DNA of 64,000 nucleotides from Polyangiaceae bacterium (GTDB taxonomy: Bacteria > Myxococcota_A > Polyangia > Polyangiales > Polyangiaceae). A program made the position numbers and the translations under genes. The number at the start of each line of letters is the position of its first letter. Within the stretch, counting starts at the first letter, position 1. Positions 39,380-47,823 of this stretch are shown here, piece after piece. The notes beneath the pieces were generated by a model. It was given only the letters and a program-made list of their open reading frames with translations. It had not been told where the DNA came from and ran no database searches. Location: positions 1 to 64,000 of the forward strand of contig JADLAB010000171.1 in NCBI GenBank assembly GCA_020848455.1, written 5' to 3'.

Positions 39380-40768
39380 TTGACCACCCTGCACGTGCAA
39401 CCCGGCGGCGCCCTCGGCGGGCTGGTGCCCGCACCCGTCTCCGAGCCCTTGCTGTCCCTCGCCCTCGTGCTCGCGTCCCTCGCCGGTGGGACGAGCTCGC
39501 TCCGGACGGGTCGCAGCGCCCCGGTGCCCGGGGCGCTCCTCGTGTCTCTCGGTGCGCTCGGTTCCGCCATCTCCTCGAACGAGCACGGTTTTCGGGTGGA
39601 GGGCGCCGCCGGACGGCTCTGCGCCCCGCCGGGGGGCCGCGTCGACGCCGGCTCTCCGACCGGCCTCGCCGCACTCGCCGGCGCGCTCGCCGGGCAGCCC
39701 TTCCCCGTCGTCCTCGGCCGGCGTCCGGCAGACGCCCCGACGCCGTCGGAAGGGGTCGTGCTCGCGCGGATGGCGGCCCTGCTTCGAGCCCGTGGCGCCC
39801 GCGTCGAGGGCGTCCTCGACCCCGCGAGCCCGCGGACCGTCGGCCTGCCGCTCTCGCTCGCGCCCGGCGAGCTCGGACCGCTCGCCTGGGAGCTACCTTA
39901 CGGGGGCTCGGCGGGGCCGAAGGTGGCGGCCCTCCTGTCGGGCCTCCGCGCCGCGGGGCCGACCCGCCTCCACGAGGTGCTCGTGGCCGACGACCGGGCC
40001 GAGCGACTGCTGGTCGCCGCCGGGGCGGCGATCCGGGCGGCCGGCGGCATGCTCGAGCTCGAGCCGCTCGCCCCTCGGCAGCGGCTCGCACCGCTCGACG
40101 TCACGCTGCCGGGCGACCTCGAGCTCGTCGCATTCCTGCTCGCCGCGGGCATGCTGGCCGCCCGCCGGGTGCCCGGGGACGGGGGCTCCTTCGGGGTGCG
40201 CAACGTGGGGTGGACGCCGGCGCGGGCCGGCGTGCTCGAGGTGCTCCGGGACGCGGGCGTCCCGCTCGAGAGCGCCGCCCGCGCCGAGGTCCTCGGGGCG
40301 AACGTCGGCGACGTCCGCCTCGCGCCCGTCGAGCCTCCGGGCCTCGTCGTCGCCGGCGAGCGGGCGCTGCGCTGCGAGGGCGCGCTCGGGGCGCTCGTCG
40401 CCGTGACGGCGGGGGCCCGGCAGCCTTCCTGCCTCGCCGACGCACCCGAGCTCGCCGGCGCCGACGGGGCGGTCCGAGCGGGCCGCTACGTCGCGCTCCT
40501 CGCGGCCTTCGGTCTCGAGGCCCGAGTCGTGCCCGGCGGGCTCGAGGTGGGCGCCGGCCCGAAGGAGCGCTGGCGCGGGGCCGGCTTCGACGCGGCGGGC
40601 GATCCGGACCTGGCCATGACCGCGACGGCGCTCGCGCTCGGGGCGGACGGGCCGAGCGCCATCCACGGCGCCGAGGGGGTCGCCGCGGTGTTTCCGCGTT
40701 TCGTCGCCTGCCTGCGAGGGCTTGGCGCCCGGATCGAGGTGCGAGCCGGCCCCGGTCGACGGGCGTGA
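39380..40768 (+). CDS. AroA-like protein lacking EPSP-synthase active site
   Basis: 462 residues from TTG 39380, which has AGGAG 7-8 nt upstream; a GTG at 39338 is an alternative. The EPSP-synthase fold is evident throughout: LHVQPGGALGG, LVLASLAGGTSSL, GLAALAGALAGQPFPVVLG, LPGDLELVAFLLAAGMLAARR, FGVRNVGWTPARAGVLEVLRDAG, LAMTATALALGADGP and VFPRFVACLRGLGA. The catalytic elements are gone: PGSKS-x-S-x-R reads APVSEPLLSL, the GTAMR motif reads PTGLAA, SSQ reads SAG, KE-S/T-DR reads VRAGR, DHR reads DPD and the final KTFP reads AVFP. Position directly before cmk is the ancestral aroA place. It is probably a pseudoenzyme. Confidence 0.85.
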   Translation: MTTLHVQPGGALGGLVPAPVSEPLLSLALVLASLAGGTSSLRTGRSAPVPGALLVSLGALGSAISSNEHGFRVEGAAGRLCAPPGGRVDAGSPTGLAALAGALAGQPFPVVLGRRPADAPTPSEGVVLARMAALLRARGARVEGVLDPASPRTVGLPLSLAPGELGPLAWELPYGGSAGPKVAALLSGLRAAGPTRLHEVLVADDRAERLLVAAGAAIRAAGGMLELEPLAPRQRLAPLDVTLPGDLELVAFLLAAGMLAARRVPGDGGSFGVRNVGWTPARAGVLEVLRDAGVPLESAARAEVLGANVGDVRLAPVEPPGLVVAGERALRCEGALGALVAVTAGARQPSCLADAPELAGADGAVRAGRYVALLAAFGLEARVVPGGLEVGAGPKERWRGAGFDAAGDPDLAMTATALALGADGPSAIHGAEGVAAVFPRFVACLRGLGARIEVRAGPGRRA

Positions 40769-40836
40769 GCGGCCTCGAGCCGCCCGGCCGTCGTGCTTGT
40801 GGACGGGCACCGCTCGGGGGAGACTTGCGGTGTCCG

Positions 40837-41535
40837 ATGACCCGCAAGAGCCCCCTCATCGCGATCGACGGGCCCGCCGGGGCCGGCAAGAGCACGGTGA
40901 GTCGCGCGCTCGCAGACCGGCTCGGGCTGCTCCTGCTCGACACCGGCGCGCTCTACCGGCTCGTCGCGCTCGCGGCCCATCGGACGCTCGGCTCCTGGGA
41001 CGAGCCCGAGCGCGTCGGCGCGCTCGCCCGGGAGCTCGTCCGATCGCACGCGCTCGCGCTCGGCAAGCCCGACCGGGCCGGCGAGCCGGCGCGGGCGTGG
41101 CTCGCCGGCGAGGACGTGTCGCTCGCGATCCGGACGCCCGAGATGAGCCGCGGCGCGAGCCGCGTGTCGGCGCTGCCGGCGGTGCGCGACGCCCTGCTCG
41201 AGCTCCAGCGCCAGCTCGGCGCCGAAGGCGGCCTCGTCGTGGAGGGCCGGGACATCGGCACGGTCGTGTTCCCCGACGCGGAGGTGAAGTTCTTCCTGAC
41301 GGCGTCGCTCGAGGAGCGCGCGCGCCGGCGCGCGGCCGAGCTCGAGGCCCGGGGCGTCGTCGCGAGCGTGGCGGAGACGCTGCGCGAGGTGCGCGAGCGC
41401 GATCGCGCCGACAGCGAGCGCGACGTCGCGCCGCTGCGCCAGGCCGCCGATGCCGTGCTGGTCGACACGACCGGGGTCGCGCTCGACGAGGGGGTGGACC
41501 GCATGGAGCGAACGGCGCGGGCCCGTGGCGCCTGA
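40837..41535 (+). CDS. cmk: cytidylate kinase
   Basis: 232 residues. Phosphorylates CMP and dCMP with ATP. P-loop IAIDGPAGAGKSTVSR, LLLLDTGALYRLVAL (substrate side), VSALPAVRDALLELQRQLG, VVEGRDIGTVVFPDAEVKFFLTA (the highly conserved EGRDIGTVVFP) and a lid helix RARRRAAELEARG identify it. Start ATG 40837. The last 11 nt overlap the next gene. It follows the AroA-like gene by 68 nt in the widespread aroA-cmk order; rpsA, often next, is not here. Confidence 0.96.
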   Translation: MTRKSPLIAIDGPAGAGKSTVSRALADRLGLLLLDTGALYRLVALAAHRTLGSWDEPERVGALARELVRSHALALGKPDRAGEPARAWLAGEDVSLAIRTPEMSRGASRVSALPAVRDALLELQRQLGAEGGLVVEGRDIGTVVFPDAEVKFFLTASLEERARRRAAELEARGVVASVAETLREVRERDRADSERDVAPLRQAADAVLVDTTGVALDEGVDRMERTARARGA

Positions 41536-42520
41536 GCGGCGGGCGCAGGGCACGCCGTGGCGCGCGGGGCGCGTGCGCGCGCTCGTGACGCTCGCGCTCG
41601 GTGCGGTCGCGGCGGGGTGCGGGGCGACCGTCCCCTTCGGCGGGGTGGAGGCGGACGCGCCGGCGGCGTTGCCCGCCGCGCTCACCGGTCAGGATCTGCT
41701 GCCGGCCGACCTCGACCTCGTCCTGCGCTTCGACCTCGGGGCCCTGCGCGAGGGCCTCGGCGCCGAGCCGCTCGCGCTCGTGCGCGAGCGCGCGAGCCCG
41801 CGCGGCGAGCAGGCGCTCGTGGCGGGCGCCCTCGAGAAGGGCGCGGTGGCGTGGCTCGGCCTGCGCGTCGTCGACGCGCGCGCGGGCGATCGCGTCCTCG
41901 TGGTGGAGACGAGCGCGCGCGAGGCGCCCGAGATCGGTCGCTTCCGCAAGGTCGAGAACCCCGGCCCCGACCTCGAGGTATACCGCCGGGCGGGCGAGGT
42001 GGAGCGCGACGGCGTCGCGCTCGTGGCGCTCGTCGGCGAGCGCGACGTCGTGTTCGCCTCGCCGGTCGAGGCGGCGAGCGTGGCGCGCGTGATGCGCGCC
42101 GGACCCGACGAGGGGCGCGGGGACCCCGCGGCCGAGGGGCTCGTGAGCCTCGACTGGAACGCCGCGCGCGCGGCCAAGGGGCTCGGGCGCTACCCGTCCC
42201 TCGCCAAGCTGATGCGCGGGGTCGAGCGCGTGCGCGCGACCCTGCGCCCGAGCGGCAGCGACGTCGTGCTCGAGGCGCGCATCCGCTGCCGTGGTGCGAC
42301 CGAGGCCGACCGCGTGGGGCGCTTCCTCGAGGCCATCCGCGACGTCGCGCGCGAGCGCCCCCGCTTCGCCGGTCTGTTCGCGGCGCTCGAGCTCACACCG
42401 AGCGACGACACGCTCGTCGTGCGCTGGACGCTGCCGCCTGCGGCGCTCTTCGCGCTCGTGCGCGAGCCGCCGGAGCTCGAGGCCCCGGTCGCCGAGCCCG
42501 TCCCGGACGGGCGCCCGTGA
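41525..42520 (+). CDS. hypothetical lipoprotein
   Basis: 331 residues from GTG 41525, which overlaps the cmk stop by 11 nt. The basic start with hydrophobic LVTLALGAVAAGC gives a lipid-Cys. The mature part opens ALTGQDLLPADLDLVLRFDLGALREGLG, a beta-strand/helix pattern repeated later (DVVLEARIRCRG...), and has a balanced content of charged residues, ending in a Pro-rich tail. It reads like a DUF-type periplasmic protein with two similar half-domains. No family recognised; myxobacterial genomes hold many of this kind. The next gene (VgrG) is 273 nt away. Confidence 0.7.
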   Translation: MAPERRAQGTPWRAGRVRALVTLALGAVAAGCGATVPFGGVEADAPAALPAALTGQDLLPADLDLVLRFDLGALREGLGAEPLALVRERASPRGEQALVAGALEKGAVAWLGLRVVDARAGDRVLVVETSAREAPEIGRFRKVENPGPDLEVYRRAGEVERDGVALVALVGERDVVFASPVEAASVARVMRAGPDEGRGDPAAEGLVSLDWNAARAAKGLGRYPSLAKLMRGVERVRATLRPSGSDVVLEARIRCRGATEADRVGRFLEAIRDVARERPRFAGLFAALELTPSDDTLVVRWTLPPAALFALVREPPELEAPVAEPVPDGRP

Positions 42521-42793
42521 CAGCGGCGAGGCGCGGCCAGGTGGGGCTCGGTGGGTGAAAAAGTTGTCCATGTGCGCACCCCGGCGACGGCGAAATGCGG
42601 CACCCACGATGGGCACGGGGCTTGGCCCCGGGCGTGCATGGCCTGGTCCCGAGGAGCACGGTCCCGGCCAGAGCCGGCCCTGCCCTGGCACGAGCGACGA
42701 CCGCGCGCGAAAGGGGCTGGGCCCTCGCGGCGGCCGCCGCGATAATGACCGACCGGTCGGCGGCGGGCGTCGACGTGGCGAGGAACCCGGCAG

Positions 42794-45700
42794 ATGGACA
42801 AGATCGAGCAGAAGGTCGAGCGGGCGGGCATGGAGAACGTGGAGCTCGCGTTCGTGGCCCTGCCCGAGGGGCTGTCGGTGCGCAGCTTCGTCGTGCGGGA
42901 GGCCGTCAACACGACCTTCGAGGTCGACGTCGTGGTGCGCACGAGCACGAGCGATCTCGACCTCGAGGCACTCGTGGGCAAGGGCGCCGTGCTGCGGCTC
43001 CGGATCGCCGACGCGGAGCGCGCGCGCGCCTGGAGCGGCATCGCTCGGGCGATCGAGCAGCTCGCCGTCGAGGACGACGGGCTGTCGACGTACCGCGTTC
43101 ACATCGTGCCCATGCTGTGGCGCACGACCCAGCGCCGCGGCCATCGCATCTTCCAGCACCTGACGACGCCGCAGATCGCCGTCCGCCTGCTCGAGGAGTG
43201 GGGCATCACGCCGGAGCTCCGGCTCGACGAGGCGACCTTCCCGCGCCACGAGTACCGGGTCCAGTACGGCGAGAGCGACTTCGACTTCCTGTCGCGGCTG
43301 CTGGAAGAGGCGGGCGTGAGCTACTGGCTCGAGCAGGCCGACCCGCTCGCCGAGGGGGAGCTCGAGCACATGCGGGTCGTCCTGTGCGACACGCCGCGGC
43401 GCGGGGCGCACGCCCACCCGGTGGCGATTCCCTTCGCGGGCGACACGGGCGACGTCCCGCCGACCGCGCACGTGCGCAACGTGCGGCTGCTGCACGAGCT
43501 GCGCCCCGGACGCGTCACGCTGCGCGACCACGATTTCCGCGTGAATCCCGAGCTCAGGCTGTCGGCGGAGGTGCGCGTCCCGGACGCGCTCGAGGCGCGC
43601 TACGAGCACTACCATTTCGTGCCGGGGAGCTTCCTCGTCGAGACGGGCGGCACCGAGGCGGGGGCCACCGTCGACCACCGCCGGGGCGAGGCCGCGGCGC
43701 GCGTCGCGCTCGAGAGCGCGCGCACGCACAAGCGCGTCATCGAGCTCGCGAGCAACGTCTTCGAGCTCGCGGCCGGCATGCTGTTCACCCTCGCCGGCCA
43801 CCCACGCGCCGAGCTGTGCGAGCCGAGCGGGCTGTTGCTGTCGGCGGTGTGGCTGAGCGGCGAGCGCGACCAGAAGTGGACCCTGATCGGGCGCGCCACG
43901 CCGAGCGTCGACCCCTTCCGCCCGGCGATGCTGACCAAGAAGCCGCGCATCCAGGGTGTGCAGAGCGCGCTCGTCGTGGGCCCGCCCGGCGAGGAGATCT
44001 ACACCGACGGCCACGGCCGGGTCCGCGTTCAGTTCCCCTGGGACCGCGAGGGGCGCTCCGACGAGCACAGCTCGTGCTGGGTGCGCGTCAGCCACGCCTG
44101 GGCCGGCGGGAGCTACGGCTTTTTCGCCCTGCCCCGGGTCGGACACGAGGTGCTCGTCGACTTCGTCGAGGGCGATCCCGACGCGCCCATCATCGTCGGC
44201 CGCGTGCACCACGTGGCGGCGCAGGCTCCGCATGCGCTGCCGCAGCACAAGACGCGCACGAGCTGGCGCAGCCAGTCGTCGCCGGGTGGGGCCGGCTCCA
44301 ACGAGATCACCTTCGAGGACGCCGCCGGCGAGGAGAAGGTCTACGTCCACGCCGAGCGCGACCACGAACAGATCGTCGAGCACGACGCGCGCGCGAGCAT
44401 CCACAACGACCTCTTCACGGCGGTCCAGCGCCACGAGCAGCGCAGTGTGGGCGGCGACCAGTCGCTCAGCGTGAGCGGCGACCGCGTGGTGACGGTGGGC
44501 GGGCAGCTGACGACGAATGCGGCCGCCGGACTGCAGCTCCAGGCGGGCGCCACGACCGGCGTGTTCTGCGAGGAGGGGCGCCTCGTGCTCACGAACGGCA
44601 CGGCCTCGATCGTGCTCGACGGGCCCAACATCCTCATCCAGTCGGCGGCGAGCCTCGAGCTCACCGCGGGCCAGACGCTGGCGGTCGGCGGCAAGCGCGT
44701 GACCATCGACGGTGGGCCGGAGGTGTTCATCAACTGCGCCACCTCGCTCCGGCCCCTGCCCGCGCTCCTGCCGAGCGCCATGGAGGCGGTCAAGGGCCTC
44801 TTGTCGCACGGCGGTGGCGGCGTGGTCGATCTGTCGGGTGTCGCCGGCCTGCTCGAGAAGCCGGGCGGGCTCGTCGAGGCGGGCTTCGAGAAGCTCGACG
44901 CCGAGCTCGAGCTGCTCGGCGACAAGCTGAAGCTCCCGGAGCTCGCGCCGGTCAAGGTCGAGCTGCCGCCGCTCGTGAACCAGCAGCTGCAGCAGGTCTC
45001 GGAGATGAGCCAGGTAAAAGGGCCGCTCGTGAGCAAGGTGCTGGAGAGCGAGGCCTTCAAGGACATGAAGAAGCGCCTCGACGACAAGCTCGCCGAGGAG
45101 AAGGCGCGGCTCGAGAAGCTCGGCAAAGACCTGCACGGCATCTTCGACCGGCAGCGCGACCACGTGGTGGAGCTCGGCAAGACGCTGAAGGCGCGCGCCG
45201 TCGAGGAGAAGAAGGCCCTGAAGGACAACTGGGCCGAGACGAAGGCCATCTTCCGCGGCGAGCGCGGCAGCCTGCTGCAGTCCGCCAAGGCGCTCGTCGC
45301 CGTGGTGAAGGACGAGACGAACCGGATCAAGAAGCTACGCAGCGACCTGAAGGCGATGCTCGACACCGAGAAGGCCTACTTCGGGGGCGCCATCGACGAG
45401 TGGAAGGGCGCGGTCGAGGACGTGAAGAGCACCATCGACCACTTCAAGAACCTCATCGACAACCCGAAGGACGAGGTGCTCGGCATCCTCTTCGGCGACA
45501 ACAAGGATGCGGTGGAGAAGTTCCTCGACGACCCGAAGAAGGCCATCAACGATTTCCTCGACGACAAGGGGCTCGGCGACATCATCCACGTCTCGAACGT
45601 CGCGCCGCCCGCGCTGCCGGGTGGCGGCCAGGTGGCGCCGCCTCCCATCGCTCCGCCGCCGAACCTGCCTCCGCCCGGCGGGGGTGTGCCGGGCGGCCTC

Positions 45701-46516
45701 GCCGCGAGCCCGCAGCAGGCGGGGCCTCACATGGCTCCGGGCGGACACGGCGCCGGGCAGGTGCCGCAGGGGCCGATGCAGGGCGCACACCAGGTGCCGC
45801 AAGGCCCGGCGGTGGGCCAGGGCGCGGGGCAGCTCGCGGCTCGCGGCCCCGCTCAGGGGCAGGTGTCGGGGCTCGAGCGCGCGGGCGCGCAGGGCGGCCT
45901 GCGCACCGAGGGCGCACCGGGCAGCGGCATCCAGGGCGGCCCGGGCGCGGCCCACGAGCTCGGCGGTCGGGAGCTCGCGGGCGCCGGACACGCGCCGGCA
46001 GGCACCTCCGGCTCGCTCGCGTCGAGCGGTGCCGCGCTCGGCGCGCAGGGTGCGCCCCATGCAGCGGGCACGCTCGGCGGCGCCGGCGCTCCCGCGGGCG
46101 GCATCGGCGCGCTGGCGGCCGAGGGCGGCGGCGCGAGCTCGCTCGCCGCGGTCGGCGGGGGCGGCGCGCTCGCGGCCGGTGGCGCCGGAGCGGGCACGGC
46201 GGGCACCGCGTTCGCGCGCCCGGGCGGGCTCGCCGCGTCCGACCTCGCCTCGAACGTCGGCAGCGAGGGCCTCACCTTCCTGCAGTCGCCGAGCGAGGGG
46301 CAGCTCATGGTCGTCCCCACGCGCCACGCGGTGCCGCTCGACGGCGCGGCGCTCGAGGGCAGCCTGGTCGACGCGCAGATGGACGGCCGTCCGGTCGGCG
46401 ACGCCATGAGCGGCGCGCTCGAGGAGAAGGGCTACCTCGTCTACCGTCGCCCGGCCGGGGACTTCTGGGGCGAGCTCGTGCGCGCCGCCACGAAGACCGC
46501 CGGGGCCCACGCGTGA
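42794..46516 (+). CDS. vgrG: type VI secretion VgrG with long C-terminal extension
   Basis: 1240 residues, about twice a plain VgrG. The gp27-like base spans about 20-380 (RVQYGESDFDFLSRLLEEAGVSY). The gp5 OB-fold starts near 395 (TDGHGRVRVQFPWDREG, GSYGFFALPRVGHEVLVDFVEGDPD). The spike repeat then runs to about 650 (RVTIDGGPEVFINC). Beyond the normal end come about 240 helical, Lys/Glu-rich residues (690-935), a Pro/Gly/Ala/Gln-rich low-complexity stretch (936-1145) and a compact terminal ~95 residues with QLMVVPTRHAVPLDGAALEG. This forms the puncturing tip of a type VI machine; the extension may be an effector or an adaptor. No other T6SS structural gene is in the window. Confidence 0.92.
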   Translation: MDKIEQKVERAGMENVELAFVALPEGLSVRSFVVREAVNTTFEVDVVVRTSTSDLDLEALVGKGAVLRLRIADAERARAWSGIARAIEQLAVEDDGLSTYRVHIVPMLWRTTQRRGHRIFQHLTTPQIAVRLLEEWGITPELRLDEATFPRHEYRVQYGESDFDFLSRLLEEAGVSYWLEQADPLAEGELEHMRVVLCDTPRRGAHAHPVAIPFAGDTGDVPPTAHVRNVRLLHELRPGRVTLRDHDFRVNPELRLSAEVRVPDALEARYEHYHFVPGSFLVETGGTEAGATVDHRRGEAAARVALESARTHKRVIELASNVFELAAGMLFTLAGHPRAELCEPSGLLLSAVWLSGERDQKWTLIGRATPSVDPFRPAMLTKKPRIQGVQSALVVGPPGEEIYTDGHGRVRVQFPWDREGRSDEHSSCWVRVSHAWAGGSYGFFALPRVGHEVLVDFVEGDPDAPIIVGRVHHVAAQAPHALPQHKTRTSWRSQSSPGGAGSNEITFEDAAGEEKVYVHAERDHEQIVEHDARASIHNDLFTAVQRHEQRSVGGDQSLSVSGDRVVTVGGQLTTNAAAGLQLQAGATTGVFCEEGRLVLTNGTASIVLDGPNILIQSAASLELTAGQTLAVGGKRVTIDGGPEVFINCATSLRPLPALLPSAMEAVKGLLSHGGGGVVDLSGVAGLLEKPGGLVEAGFEKLDAELELLGDKLKLPELAPVKVELPPLVNQQLQQVSEMSQVKGPLVSKVLESEAFKDMKKRLDDKLAEEKARLEKLGKDLHGIFDRQRDHVVELGKTLKARAVEEKKALKDNWAETKAIFRGERGSLLQSAKALVAVVKDETNRIKKLRSDLKAMLDTEKAYFGGAIDEWKGAVEDVKSTIDHFKNLIDNPKDEVLGILFGDNKDAVEKFLDDPKKAINDFLDDKGLGDIIHVSNVAPPALPGGGQVAPPPIAPPPNLPPPGGGVPGGLAASPQQAGPHMAPGGHGAGQVPQGPMQGAHQVPQGPAVGQGAGQLAARGPAQGQVSGLERAGAQGGLRTEGAPGSGIQGGPGAAHELGGRELAGAGHAPAGTSGSLASSGAALGAQGAPHAAGTLGGAGAPAGGIGALAAEGGGASSLAAVGGGGALAAGGAGAGTAGTAFARPGGLAASDLASNVGSEGLTFLQSPSEGQLMVVPTRHAVPLDGAALEGSLVDAQMDGRPVGDAMSGALEEKGYLVYRRPAGDFWGELVRAATKTAGAHA

Positions 46517-46534
46517 GGACCGAGGAGCACGACC

Positions 46535-46987
46535 ATGCCTAGACACGACGACGGTGAGGTGGGCTTCGACGTGCCGCGCGACTGGGACAACCGCACGCTC
46601 GTCGCCTACGCGGCGCCGCAGCGGCCCGGCCAGGAGCAAGCAGCCAACCTCGTGGTGAGCCGCGAGCGGCTGCCCGAGGGCGAGGGCCTCGAGGGCTACG
46701 CGGCGCGTCAGCTCGCCGAGCTCGCCGAGCGGCTCGAGGACTTCCAGCTCCTCGCGCAGGGCGGCCGCGAGCTCGGCGGGCAGCCCGCGCTCTCCCTGCG
46801 CTTCTCGTCGCAGGGGCGCGACGGGCGTTTCGAGCAGACCCTGGTGCTCGCGGCCGTCGGCCGGCGCGTGTTCGCCTTCACGATGAGCGCCCCGGAGCGC
46901 GACGTGGCGCAGGTCGGGCCGCTCTTCGAGCGCATGCTCGCGAGCGTGCGCTTTCCCACGCCCGCGCGTGCCGGAGACGCCCGATGA
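46535..46987 (+). CDS. DcrB/DUF1795 family, Eag-like effector chaperone
   Basis: 150 residues, ATG with GAGGAG site. A single PsbP/DcrB-type domain: VGFDVPRDWDNRTLVAYAAP, ANLVVSRERLPEGEGLEGYAARQLAELAERLEDFQLL, ALSLRFSSQGRDGRFEQTLVLAAVGRRVFAFTMSAP. There is no signal peptide, so it is cytoplasmic. In type VI systems this family (Eag/DUF1795) stabilises effectors and loads them on VgrG. Position between vgrG (18-nt gap) and a PAAR gene (4-nt ATGA overlap) is the standard arrangement, so a chaperone role for the downstream PAAR protein is the natural inference. Confidence 0.88.
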   Translation: MPRHDDGEVGFDVPRDWDNRTLVAYAAPQRPGQEQAANLVVSRERLPEGEGLEGYAARQLAELAERLEDFQLLAQGGRELGGQPALSLRFSSQGRDGRFEQTLVLAAVGRRVFAFTMSAPERDVAQVGPLFERMLASVRFPTPARAGDAR

Positions 46988-47790
46988 GCGGCGCGCTCGA
47001 GGTCGCGGCGGTCGGCGACCGCATCACGCACGCCTTCAGCCTGCCGGACGCGAAGAGCCTGCTCGCGACCGTGGTCTCGCTCGGCCAGAAGGCCTTCTCG
47101 AAGAAGGGCGGCAAGGACGCCGTGTGGGCGGCGCTCGTCGGCAAGGCCGTGACGGAGCTCGGCGGGCGCGCGATCGACGCCATCGGGGACAAGCCGCGCT
47201 GCCCCAACCCGAGCGGCGCGATCGAGGACGGCTCGCCCGACACCTTCGTGGGCCCCGCGGCGCGGCCGGTTGCGCTCGCCGACCAGGCGAAGGTGAGCTG
47301 CCGGCGCCACAAGGACAAGCCCATCCGTCAAGGCAGCGCCAGCGTGTGGGTCGACTCGCGCCCGCTCGCGCGCCGCACCGACGAGACCAAGTGCGGCGCC
47401 CGGATCGGCGAGGGCGAGCCCACGGTGTTCGCCGGCAAGGACACGCAGGACTGCATGCCCGCCGACGGCACCCTGCCCGCCTGGCTCAAGAGCGGCATCG
47501 GTGCGGTCGTCGAGATCGTCAGCCACAAGGGCAAGCTCGACCTCGTCGCGGCGATCGAGATCGGCGCCTCGATCGCCGGGCTCGGCACCGGCGATCTCGA
47601 CCAGGCGGCCGCGGCGATCGAGGGCGCAGTGGACGGGGTCGAGGAGCTCGGCGTGAAGCTCGGCAAGAAGGTCGAAGGGCTGTTCGACGACGCCGTCGGC
47701 GCGCTCCGCGACGCGAAGCTCGGCCAGGCGCTCGCGGACGGCTGCGCCGACGCCGTGTTCTCGGTGCTGGGGGCGTTCGGGCTGCGCTAG
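46984..47790 (+). CDS. PAAR-repeat protein, probable T6SS spike tip/effector
   Basis: 268 residues. The start AAVGDRITH and the paired segments GAIEDGSPDTFVGPAARPVALAD and GSASVWVDSRPLARRTDET with GARIGEGEPTVFAG form a PAAR spike-tip domain, interrupted after residue 17 by a helical insert (PDAKSLLATVVSLGQKAFSK) of about 55 residues. After the PAAR part the last ~110 residues are helical with Gly/Ala patches (VEIVSHKGKLDLVAAIEIG, GLGTGDLDQAAAAIEGAVDG) and no toxin domain that I recognise. It would cap VgrG. No immunity-like gene follows: the next gene is convergent. Confidence 0.85.
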   Translation: MSGALEVAAVGDRITHAFSLPDAKSLLATVVSLGQKAFSKKGGKDAVWAALVGKAVTELGGRAIDAIGDKPRCPNPSGAIEDGSPDTFVGPAARPVALADQAKVSCRRHKDKPIRQGSASVWVDSRPLARRTDETKCGARIGEGEPTVFAGKDTQDCMPADGTLPAWLKSGIGAVVEIVSHKGKLDLVAAIEIGASIAGLGTGDLDQAAAAIEGAVDGVEELGVKLGKKVEGLFDDAVGALRDAKLGQALADGCADAVFSVLGAFGLR

Positions 47791-47823
47791 ACGGGAGCGC
47801 GGGGGCGCCGCCGCGTCAGCGCG

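Noticed and set aside
42521-42793. Small gene between the lipoprotein and vgrG
   Set aside because: Frames there have unlike codon use, no ribosome site and no homology I recognise; the region looks like a leader with a GC hairpin.
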